Assembly (NCBI GenBank): GCA_032209605.1
Contig: JASFXZ010000003.1
Coordinates: 28,298,762-28,362,761, forward strand
Source of the DNA: Mactromeris polynyma
Lineage: Eukaryota > Mollusca > Bivalvia > Venerida > Mactridae
Direction: 5' to 3'
DNA length: 64,000 bases
The notes beneath the pieces are model-generated. The model ran no database searches, had not been told where the DNA came from, and was given only the letters and a program-made list of their open reading frames with translations. The translations under genes and the position numbers were made by a program. Shown here one piece after another: positions 35,896-45,125 of the stretch (position 1 is its first letter; the number at the start of each line of letters is the position of its first letter).

Positions 35896-36197
35896 ATAGG
35901 GGATAACGCCGTGACGTCACGCGCACCGGTTATACGAATGTAAACATTGCTGGTGGGCAGAAAGTCGATATCCGGTTACAGCGCCATATTGTTTATAACG
36001 CTAATTCGCTTTATCTAAATTGTTAATTCTTTAAGTTATGATTCAGTCTTTCATAGTTGTTGTTGTACACACAAGCGGGGGAAAGGGTTTATGATTTCAT
36101 GGCACAGAATTCCAAATGAGAATAATTAAGAGCGAAGGAAACAGTAGCTATCTGCCATTGATAGGAAAAACTGGACCCGTCGACTCATCAACCTATA

Positions 36198-36360
36198 TGT
36201 TTTAATGACAAGTTTAATATATCAAAGAAGAGAGAACACAAGCGTGATTCTACGACTAAGTTTATTGTACAAGTGCCTTAACAGAGATTAGTAAGCAACA
36301 TAGTAAGATAGTGTGATGACGTAGCTATAGTCTATTTCAATATAATGTAAACATATAACA
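36198..36360 (-). repeat. 3' LTR of Ty3/Gypsy element
   Basis: 163 bp, TG...CA ended, identical by eye at every base to the LTR at 40643-40805. In element orientation it contains AATAAA (ACAATAAACTTAG). The flanking target duplication CTATA is at 36193-36197. Confidence 0.97.
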
Positions 36361-36376
36361 TCTCCCTGTTTTTAAT
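36361..36376 (-). other. Polypurine tract of Ty3/Gypsy element
   Basis: In element orientation the sequence directly before the 3' LTR reads ATTAAAAACAGGGAGA, purine-rich and in the position expected for plus-strand priming. Confidence 0.7.
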
Positions 36377-36582
36377 AAAAGAAACATATAATTCAAAAGT
36401 ATGAAGAAACAACTTATAATCAAATTTCAATGTATAAAAAAGCTAAGTTTCAGTAATCTTAAATGCATTACAGTCAATATTCTGTGTAGTCAATAATATG
36501 TGTAGATAAAGATTTTTCTTTGTATCAGTACGTCATTCTCTTATCAATAAATATTATCTAATGTACATACAGTAATTACATA

Positions 36583-39500
36583 TCAATTTACCCAATCATT
36601 TCCTACATATTTTCGGTTGTCACGCACTAATCTTCCAGCTCTTGTTTTGTACGCGTTATCGTCTTGGTGTAATTCATGATTCGAATGGGTTTCCGAAGGG
36701 GTATTCGGTTCCAAATCATGTTGTAAAACTTGTGCTTGGAACGGTTCAATGTCATTAGTATTTTCGCGCGTTTGATGTATTACTGACCTATTTCTCCGAT
36801 AAATACTACCATCTGGCATTTGTATGAGATATGAACGGTCACTATGAATTTTCATTACCTTGCCTAATTTCCATAATTTCCCGAACTTAACTCTTACGGA
36901 ATTTCCTACTGATAATGGATCTAACGGTTTAGTTGATTTGTCGAAATGCGACTTTTGTTTTTGTTTAGATTCTTGCATTCGTTTTTTCAATTGTTCTGAG
37001 TTTACTAACATTGGTTGGAGTGCTTTGTTAGTAATAGGCACGATCGATTTTGTTCGGCGACCTAACAACAACTGGCTTGGGGAATAACCGCATTCTAATG
37101 GCGTATTTCGATATTCTAAAAATGCTAAGTACGGATTCGAACCAGTGTCTTTAGCTTTCTTCATAAGCTTTTTCGCAATTCCTACCCCTTTCTCAGCGAG
37201 ACCATTGCTTTGCGGGTGACCTGGGGATGAAGTTCGATGCTCGAATCCCCATGCTTTCGCGAAGTCCTTAAACTCGTTGCTAGAGAACTGAGGTCCATTA
37301 TCTGATACAAGAATATCAGGAATTGACATTCGTGACATGTGTTTTTGAAGTTTAGTTATCACAGTTTGTGATCTTGTGTTGCGTAAATAATCAACTTCAA
37401 AAAATCTACTATAGTAGTCAATTGTCAACAGATACTCATTTCCTTGAAAATGAAATAAATCGGTTGCGATCCTTTGATATGGGCGATCAGGGAATTCAGT
37501 CGTGACTAAAGGCATTGATGCATTTGCGTCCCTGTGTGTCAAGCATGTTGGACAGCTTGTTACGTACTCGGTAACCTGCTTACACATCCCTGGCCAAAAT
37601 AAAGAATCTTTCGCGCGTTCTAGCGTTTTCGTAATCCCCAGATGGGATGAATGAACTTTCTGTACAAGATCATTGCGTAATGATTTCGGTACCACAATAG
37701 TATGACCTCGAAATACAAGACCATCCTCAGTGCTAATTTCATCACGATGATTGAAATATTCCACAATATCCGGTGAACATTGCGTTCTGGACTCTGGCCA
37801 TCCTTTCAGTATAGCCTGTTTCAGTTTTAACATTTGTGAGTCTTTGTCGGTTTCCGCGCGAATTATTGCGAGCCGCTTATCTGTGACGTGTAATTGTTTT
37901 ATAACCGTGTGCACATGGTTGTCCATACCTTCGATCATTCCTGGGAATGTATCAGGTAAAGATTGTCTCGATAAGCAATCACTGACAGGTATGCTCTTAC
38001 CAGGTACATGTCGAACAGTAATTTGATATTTCGACAGTGCGAGAAGCATCCTAGATAATCGCGGTGGTGCAGCTGATAACGGTTTTTTCATGATAGCTGA
38101 AATCGGTTTATGATCACAGTGCACAATGACTTCTCGACCATATGTGAACTGGTGAAATCTTTTCAATGCAAACAATACCCCGAGTAGTTCCTTTTCAATT
38201 ACAGCGTACCCTATCTCGGTCTGAGTTAATGATTTGCTGGCATACGCTATGGGTTTTTCGTCTTGCATTAGACAACATCCTAGTCCATATTTACTTGCGT
38301 CAGTTTCAAGCACTAATGGTTTCTTAGGATCGTAATACCCTAGAACCGGCGATTGAGTAATAATTTGTTTGATCTTATTGAGTGCCTGTTCCTGCGGGGC
38401 GTCCCACAGGAATTCTACATCATTTTTCAAGAGGCTCCGGATGGGGGCTGTTATTTCTGCAAGATTTGGCGCGAATTTTGCAAGATAATTGACCAATCCT
38501 AACAATGTTTCAACATTTCCCCGGCTATCTGGCCGCTGCAATGCCGTAATAGCCTTGATTTTATCCGGGTCGGCCTTGAGTCCCGTGTCGGTTATCACGT
38601 GACCGAAGAATGGAATGGATTTAACACCTATTCTGCATTTCTGTGAATTGAAGCGAATTCCGCGTTCGCGGGCGCGTAGCAATACTTGCGTTAAGCGTTT
38701 GTCGTGTTCCTGGGGCGTACGTCCCCAAATAAGAATATCATCTACCAAGGGGTGCATTCCCTGTAGACCTTCAAATGCTTCATTTACTTTTTGACAAAAT
38801 ATATCTGATGATGACGCTATCCCGTATGGAAGACGCAAATAGCGGTACCTTTGAAACGGTGTTGCAAACGTAGTCAAGTATGAGGATTCCTCATCTAACT
38901 GTACACTCCAGTACGCATGTGTTAGATCAAGTAAACTGAAGTGTGTAGCGCCTACCAATTTGGCGGTAACATCTTCGAGTGTCGACATCGCGTAATGTGG
39001 TCTGCGAATCGCTTCATTTAGAGGCTTCGCATCTATACACACACGAAGAGACTTATTCGGCTTTTCGACTACCACGATAGCGTGAACCCAGTCTGTAGGT
39101 TCAGTGACAGGCGTTATAATCTGGTCTTTGACCATCTTATCAAGCTCAGCTTTTAGCCGTGATTTCAGTGCTTCCGGTATTCGTCTTGGTGGCGTTATCA
39201 CCGGAACCGAATCTTCCTTCAGGTGTAATTTACTTTTACCTGGAAGTATACCTACGCCCGTGAATAGATCTTTGTTATCAGATAATACCGATTCTTTGGT
39301 CATTAACTGATTAGAATCTATGTTTACTTCATAGGTCAGCTGAATTAAGCCTAATTCAGTTGATGCTTGTAAACCAATTAACGGCGGAGCGCTATTGTTT
39401 ACAATATAGAACACTGCGTTTATTTCTTTTGCTCTATATTTACATTGCAGGTTGACCTTTCCGTATACATGAATTGCGTCACCTGAATATGAAGTTAGTT

Positions 39501-40551
39501 TACAATCAGAGGCGTCTAAAGGGAGTTTGACATTAAGCGATTCAAATTGGCGTTTTGGCAACGTGTTAACGCTTGACCCCGTGTCAATCTTAAATCGACG
39601 GTGTTGGCATGTCGGGCCAATCTCGATATTAACAAAAGCGCGATCAAGAGCTGGAGATTGTGAATGACTTACCGTATCTATGAAATATGTATCCATCCAT
39701 GAGTCATCACTCTCACTTAACTCTAAATCCCTAATATTATTTGTCACTTCGTGCACATTTTGTTTTTTGGATCTACAAACAACTTTCCAGTGATTGTATC
39801 GCTTACACAAATTGCACTGTTTTCCATACGCTGGACAATTTGTCCTGTTTGTAATGTCATGGAAAGTTCCACAATTTCCACAAGACGTTTTCCCTTGCTG
39901 TTGGTGTTGTTGATGACCCCTGGCGTGTGTTGGCTGTCGTCCCCTTGAATGGTTGCCTCGTCCACGTCCACGGTTTCTGATGTAGCTGACGTCCTGTGTA
40001 GTAGGTCTTGCGTTCAGTACCTGCATTTGATGTTTACAATACTCAAAATTTTGAGATATCTGTATCGCTTTCTCTAAGGATAACTTTTCCCCTTCATTTA
40101 TCAACTTTTCTCTAAGTCTCTGATTATTTACTCCAAATACGATTTTGTCTCGTATCATTTCCTCTACTGTGGTTTCTTGGAACTTGCAGTCTTTAATTTT
40201 GAGCTTAAGTCTTGTGACAAACTGCTCAATGCTGTCATCGTTTTGCTGTTCGTTGTGAAACTGGTATCTTGCAAATACCGGATTGAGTTTAGGTTGAACG
40301 TGTTTCCTAAATTTCTCATAGTATGTGTCCAGTTTTTTCGATTCATCTTCACTTAAAGTCCAAGATTGTGATATGTCTTGTCCTTTTTCACCAACCCATA
40401 TCAGTAAGAACGATACTAGTTCCTCCTCTGATTTTTCTTTAAGAGGTCCGGTGAATATCAACTTGATGTGTCGCTCAAATTTCTCCCAAGTTGTTGGTAG
40501 ATTTGAGCTGTCCCAATTCATCACTGGTGGTGTAATTCCGGATAAAGCCAT
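36583..40551 (-). CDS. Gag-pol polyprotein of Ty3/Gypsy retrotransposon
   Basis: A single 1322-residue frame. The gag region spans about 1-260 with an Arg/Gly-rich patch and two Cys/His clusters (CGNCGTFH and CNLCKRYNHWKVVC) near 225-257. The aspartic protease active site DTGS is near residue 324. Reverse transcriptase covers about 460-640 with VDDI near 602. RNase H (TDASKYG, HCDHKP) lies about 745-860. Integrase follows: an HHCC zinc region near 970-1020 (CPTCL), a catalytic core with DYYSRF, SDNGPQF and HPQSNGLAEK near 1040-1110, then a C-terminal basic region. Gag and pol share one frame, so no frameshift is needed. All catalytic motifs are intact, so the element may still be mobile. The ATG at 40549-40551 follows the primer-binding site by about 70 bases. 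Confidence 0.97.
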   Translation of the reverse strand: MALSGITPPVMNWDSSNLPTTWEKFERHIKLIFTGPLKEKSEEELVSFLLIWVGEKGQDISQSWTLSEDESKKLDTYYEKFRKHVQPKLNPVFARYQFHNEQQNDDSIEQFVTRLKLKIKDCKFQETTVEEMIRDKIVFGVNNQRLREKLINEGEKLSLEKAIQISQNFEYCKHQMQVLNARPTTQDVSYIRNRGRGRGNHSRGRQPTHARGHQQHQQQGKTSCGNCGTFHDITNRTNCPAYGKQCNLCKRYNHWKVVCRSKKQNVHEVTNNIRDLELSESDDSWMDTYFIDTVSHSQSPALDRAFVNIEIGPTCQHRRFKIDTGSSVNTLPKRQFESLNVKLPLDASDCKLTSYSGDAIHVYGKVNLQCKYRAKEINAVFYIVNNSAPPLIGLQASTELGLIQLTYEVNIDSNQLMTKESVLSDNKDLFTGVGILPGKSKLHLKEDSVPVITPPRRIPEALKSRLKAELDKMVKDQIITPVTEPTDWVHAIVVVEKPNKSLRVCIDAKPLNEAIRRPHYAMSTLEDVTAKLVGATHFSLLDLTHAYWSVQLDEESSYLTTFATPFQRYRYLRLPYGIASSSDIFCQKVNEAFEGLQGMHPLVDDILIWGRTPQEHDKRLTQVLLRARERGIRFNSQKCRIGVKSIPFFGHVITDTGLKADPDKIKAITALQRPDSRGNVETLLGLVNYLAKFAPNLAEITAPIRSLLKNDVEFLWDAPQEQALNKIKQIITQSPVLGYYDPKKPLVLETDASKYGLGCCLMQDEKPIAYASKSLTQTEIGYAVIEKELLGVLFALKRFHQFTYGREVIVHCDHKPISAIMKKPLSAAPPRLSRMLLALSKYQITVRHVPGKSIPVSDCLSRQSLPDTFPGMIEGMDNHVHTVIKQLHVTDKRLAIIRAETDKDSQMLKLKQAILKGWPESRTQCSPDIVEYFNHRDEISTEDGLVFRGHTIVVPKSLRNDLVQKVHSSHLGITKTLERAKDSLFWPGMCKQVTEYVTSCPTCLTHRDANASMPLVTTEFPDRPYQRIATDLFHFQGNEYLLTIDYYSRFFEVDYLRNTRSQTVITKLQKHMSRMSIPDILVSDNGPQFSSNEFKDFAKAWGFEHRTSSPGHPQSNGLAEKGVGIAKKLMKKAKDTGSNPYLAFLEYRNTPLECGYSPSQLLLGRRTKSIVPITNKALQPMLVNSEQLKKRMQESKQKQKSHFDKSTKPLDPLSVGNSVRVKFGKLWKLGKVMKIHSDRSYLIQMPDGSIYRRNRSVIHQTRENTNDIEPFQAQVLQHDLEPNTPSETHSNHELHQDDNAYKTRAGRLVRDNRKYVGNDWVN

Positions 40552-40624
40552 AATTTTAAATTAATGACTTCAATTTACATTCAAGTCCACTATTTGTCCG
40601 ACGTATTTATTATTCTTATAAATA

Positions 40625-40642
40625 AGTTTTATTCTGACACCA
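40625..40642 (-). other. Candidate primer-binding site of Ty3/Gypsy element
   Basis: Directly after the 5' LTR, in element orientation, the sequence begins TGGTGTCAGAATAAAACT. The TGG start is typical of a site pairing with the CCA end of a tRNA. I cannot name the tRNA. Confidence 0.6.
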
Positions 40643-40805
40643 TGTTTTAATGACAAGTTTAATATATCAAAGAAGAGAGAACACAAGCGTGATTCTACGA
40701 CTAAGTTTATTGTACAAGTGCCTTAACAGAGATTAGTAAGCAACATAGTAAGATAGTGTGATGACGTAGCTATAGTCTATTTCAATATAATGTAAACATA
40801 TAACA
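40643..40805 (-). repeat. 5' LTR of Ty3/Gypsy element
   Basis: 163 bp, identical to 36198-36360. The flanking duplication CTATA is at 40806-40810. Confidence 0.97.
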
Positions 40806-40815
40806 CTATATGTAA

Positions 40816-41137
40816 TGTCCGTCCCCTTATGTATAATATATTATTAAGTGTGAATAAAAGTCATTTTAGGAAATATTTATGTACATAGACAACTTTTATT
40901 TTGTCCAGAAAGAAAGAAAAATCAACTTCATAGTTGATCATCTAATATAATTATTTTATACTACTGCAACTATAAATGCAAAGATTTGTCATCTTTTTGA
41001 TAATATAAGGATATTGTGTCTATTATAATCATCCAAAAGATTTTATAATATATGCCAAAAGTTCATGTAGTAAAAATTATTTCTTAAAATTGACAATTAC
41101 AGTCCTTAAAGCAAATAGTTTAGTGTGGGGACGGACA
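40816..41137. mobile_element. Small inverted-repeat element (MITE)
   Basis: TGTCCGTCCCC at 40816-40826 and GGGGACGGACA at 41127-41137 are perfect 11-bp inverted ends around an AT-rich 300-bp interior with no coding capacity. It starts five bases after the retrotransposon's target duplication. Confidence 0.6.
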
Positions 41138-41654
41138 AAATAGGGACAGACAATAATTTACACTATTAGGATTATTTCCGAAATCTTCAATAAATCCTGC
41201 AACATATACGTCTACAAATTCCAGAAATTATACGTATAAGATAACATGATAATAATCAGAAACAAAGGCAGAAACAAGGCCAGTATTGGGTTGGACAACT
41301 TATATAATGTTATGCAATAAACAATAGTGTCCCCGGCGTGCACTATCTAGATATCAATCTTATTCAGCCCCCTTATCAGCATTTCACAGTGTCTGGCCCA
41401 GTGGGAGTCCAATATGCATCCAATCAGTTTTTGCTGTCACCAGACACATATATACGGGCCATATGCATGTGGCTTATTGAACTTGTATTTGAAATAAATA
41501 AACTACATATATATACAAATAAAGTTGAGAAGTGTCAATTATTTTTATATGTTGATGGACGGAAGTTTACCAATGGGTAACGCCGTATAAAAACATTCAA
41601 CTGGCTCCGTTTTTGTTATCCCAGTGGCGAGTGTAAACAAACTCAACTCCACAC

Positions 41655-42213
41655 GTTTATGTTTTAGACAGTTTAAAGAACAGAACTGTGAACACAAATA
41701 TCAGCATACAGCTGTCACAAATGTATGTGGGCGAATCTAAAAAACTTGCCATAAATGTGATAATACCTGATGTACAAACGCAAACGAACACATCCGATTG
41801 TTGTGTATTTGCATATGTTACAGAACTTGTGCATTGTAACTTGAATTGTGAAATCACCAATTTTCGATTTGATATTCCCGCTATGAGGATGCATCTCATA
41901 AAATGCTCAGAAAATGACAAATCTGAACCGTTTCAAAAAGTTATGAAAATGCTGAAAATGACTTGTAAAGAAGATAAGTCTCAAACAATAAAATACGTCT
42001 GTACATGTAAATACCGGATGCCATTAAAAATGTTGTAAGATGTGTGAAAACAAATCAAGCAGAATTGAGTGGTATCACGTGAGTTGTACAGGAATTAAGT
42101 CTAATTTAAAACGGAGTCTTGGCTTTGTGGACTTTGTCATTGGTAGAGAAGTTGACTGTGCACTGCCGAACAATGATAATATGCTTTATGTATTACGTAA
42201 AAATCTAGGATAG
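41655..42213 (+). pseudogene. Ulp1-like peptidase plus PHD-finger remnant
   Basis: The frame around 41688-42038 contains VLDSL, then TNTSDCCVFAYVTELVHC, which fits the catalytic-Cys block of C48/Ulp1-type peptidases (usually DCG; here DCC). MRMHLIKC follows. A Cys pair (YVCTCKYRMP) resembling a PHD-finger start comes next, then TAA. The PHD-like end EWYHVSCTGI continues in a shifted frame from 42067 to the stop at 42211. Fusions like this are common in mollusc repeat-borne genes. It is broken by a stop and a frameshift and is probably cargo of the surrounding element. Confidence 0.5.
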
Positions 42214-42729
42214 CGCTAGCCAAGAATCCATTAGACTCCATTCAAACCAATACATTTCGCGAAGATTTATTCCCATACAATTTTATTTTTTTTCAAATCT
42301 GACTACCAACTCTTTCAACCTAGCGTGAGCCAAGACAAAGTTGATTGACAAACTGTTTAACATGTGATATATGTGTATTCATTATCTACCGCTATGTCTT
42401 AATATGTGTGTGTATGAATGACACTCAAATAAATGCTGAATATGTTTTAATGCTAAATGTAAAATTAAGATAAGGTAAATAAACGCACAATTAAACATAT
42501 CACGTTGTTGTCTTTGTTAGATATGTGTACATGTTAACAATTACTATTGATGCATTTCACGCATTATTTATGCACATAGGCCTACACATCATTATGTCAT
42601 ACAGAAAAGTCAAAGTCATACTAAAATATTATTTTCGGAAAACTCGCACACTTCAATATTTTACATTGTCAGAACACTGGGTGCATTGTTATCTTTCATT
42701 TGGTACCAAATGTATGCACAAAGATTGAT

Positions 42730-43150
42730 TAATACGAATTCTAATACCCACCGACGTGTTTTTCGAACCTAAACGAATTGAAAATAATTTGTCGTAAAAT
42801 GTGCTCATTTTGTTGAGTCACATTCTGACGCAGAAAATTCACCGATTTTCAATTTTTTATTTTATTTTTGGAAGCCTTTGATCTGGTATCGATTTGATGC
42901 ACATATGTAAAAATAAGAATTGAAATACCTACAGCCGTGTTTTTCGAACCAAAACAGTTTGAAATTTATTTCACGGAAAAATGCCCATTTTCAGAGTCTA
43001 ATTTGAAAACCAAAACAACCTCTGATTTTCATTATTTTTATGTCGTGGGAAAGCTGGGAGCATTACCTTTCAATTGATGCCAAATTTATTATTGTATGTC
43101 AATTATTAAAGATATTAATGGCTACCGCCGTGTCATTCATTCCACATAAG
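42730..43150. repeat. Degenerate tandem segments near right end of the large element
   Basis: Three diverged copies with period near 180-200 bases share CGTGTTTTTCGAACC, an A-rich stretch and TGC(T/C)CATTTT. They precede the inverted end of the 7.4-kb element. Confidence 0.5.
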
Positions 43151-43251
43151 TTGTATAGTACGGCGCCGCCGCTTTTTACCCTTTTGCCCACCAGTTAACT
43201 GCGCATGCGCGGAATCGGGTTGTTTTGTTTACAAACACGTTATCCCCTATA

Positions 43252-44001
43252 GTCAAAATGTACCCAAGTCAAAATGTACCCAAGTCAAAATGTACCCACC
43301 TTCTGGTCAAAATGTACCCAAATGAAAGTCAAAATGTACCCAACATAGTAAAATGTTTATAAGAAGTGATAATTTATTTAAATGGTTGTTTTAAAAAAGT
43401 GTGAGTAAGTACTTATGTGAGCATACTTGTATGATGAAAGTTTTCAAATTTGTAAGTGAATTTAAAAGTGAGTATAATTCACAAAACTTTAGTTACCTTT
43501 CAAAAATTTGTATAAGTATCACAGTATATGTCCTTTAATTTTGGATAATCCATCACATAGAAAAACACTGCTACCACAACAAAGATTAACAGAAATATTC
43601 ATCTTAACATTTTTTTTCACAATGGATATGAAGATCACAAATTTCAAGACATAATTAAAGTTGTAATTCACACTCTTTATCATGTGAACAAACTTTGGCC
43701 AACTTTAATTAAACTCCTTGATGGATGGATATATGTGGAGTTAAATGTGTGTACATCTTGACCAGAAGTTATATGTTTGGATACTTTATGTCATATTTTA
43801 CAAATAATATTGAAAATTGATTCTGAAAACTCAATCAAAATACAAACATCTAGTGGCAAATAATATTCCTTGATGGATGGATACATGTGGAACAAAATGT
43901 GTGTACATCTTGACTTAAAAATGTTGGGTACATTTTGACTTTCATTTGGGTACATTTTGACTTAAAAATATGGGTACATTTTGACTTGGGTACATTTTGA
44001 C
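43252..44001. mobile_element. 750-bp element with internally repeated inverted ends
   Basis: Each end is about 90 bases and is built from repeats of GTCAAAATGTACCC. The left end reads forwards (five copies) and the right end backwards (four copies of GGGTACATTTTGAC), with the same AAATGAAA spacer in both. The interior is AT-rich with a 50-base word (CTTGATGGATGGATA) present twice. It is non-coding. Its left border touches the end of the 7.4-kb element. Confidence 0.75.
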
Positions 44002-45108
44002 CTGCTCCCAATTAAATATATCCTATATAATTAAAGAATGTTTGCATCATCATGTGAACTTTCTCAGAAAGCAAATGGGGAGATTGCACCTCGAAATGCA
44101 AGAGATTGAGACACAAAAACTAGTGATTTTTTTCCGTGGCTAAAATTTGGTCAATATCATGTTATCCATATCATAAGCTGTTAATGGCAATATTTTGTGA
44201 AATAACTCGTAATCTGGACTCTGGTGCTCAACCCTTTAGCAAAGTCGCCAATTTACAATTTTATTGCCAATTGTCATATCGGAATACAATAGAAACGTAT
44301 GAAACTTGAATAAGCAACATGACAAGCGAGGGTCGCGTTTTATTTTGGTCAGTGTCGCCAAGCACTTCCATGTATATATAACTCCAAAATATACGATTTT
44401 TGGACTGGTATCCCGATTTTACCACTTTCGGTTATCAGTTTGACAAGTAATTTCAGCGAACCAGTAGGGAATGAACGAAAAAATACCGCAGTTTGACTTA
44501 TACACACTAGCATCAGCATTTATAATATTAATCCCAATACATGTATAATCATAATAATGAAACAAAGTTCTATCAATATTATAAATATTCGAACTATTTG
44601 TGTAATGGTCCACTCAGTTGTCGTGGTACTAACGATATCGGCAGTTATTCTGAATTATCAAAGCAAGATTCAAATGAAAATTATACAAAATCATCTGTAA
44701 TAATCATTATTAGACTACTGGCTATAGCCAGTTTCGATTTGAATTTTTTCGTTTTCAAGTCTGTGGTGCCACTTATTTAGGTAACCTGAGTGCATATGTA
44801 AAATTTGCGGTGGTCATTTCAAATGTACCAAAATCCAGTTTTAAGGGTATATTATGTTAATATATTGTGTAGGATTATAGCTCCACCTACCTAACTTCCT
44901 AAGGAATACATGACAGCAGTCTGCTGAATCACTGCATGAAATCACAAGACAGTAGCCACTTCCATTATCAAAATCAGAAAGATGTTACCATTACATACTT
45001 TATAGATTACAACTAAATATAGTCATGATAGATAACTGATTTGTAACAATACACTAATTACCTGAAGGTTTAAATGCATTATTATTAGCTGTAATGTCTA
45101 TTTTCCAG
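44002..45108. other. Non-coding region upstream of NAF1
   Basis: AT-rich, with only short unsupported frames. NAF1's promoter and any 5' untranslated exon should lie here or further left, but I could not place them. Confidence 0.4.
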
Positions 45109-45125
45109 TTGTAAACATCCAGAAG

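Larger units (their letters stand above)
36198..40805 (-). mobile_element. Complete Ty3/Gypsy LTR retrotransposon
   Basis: 4608 bp on the minus strand: two identical 163-bp LTRs, one uninterrupted gag-pol frame, a candidate primer-binding site next to the 5' LTR and a purine-rich tract before the 3' LTR. The 5-bp duplication CTATA flanks it (36193-36197 and 40806-40810). Identical LTRs indicate a very recent insertion. No envelope gene is present. Confidence 0.96.
35896..43251. mobile_element. Putative 7.4-kb inverted-repeat DNA element hosting nested insertions
   Basis: TATAGGGGATAACG at the left end matches CGTTATCCCCTATA at the right end over 14 bases. Inside both ends is a looser match: a TGTAAACA word, a CpG-rich stretch (GACGTCACGCGC, CGCATGCGC), then CTGGTGGGCA. 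The interior has a broken Ulp1/PHD-type gene (41655-42213) and a Ty3/Gypsy insertion (36198-40805). I cannot find a target duplication, because the right end abuts another repeat. The element's superfamily is unknown to me. Confidence 0.45.
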
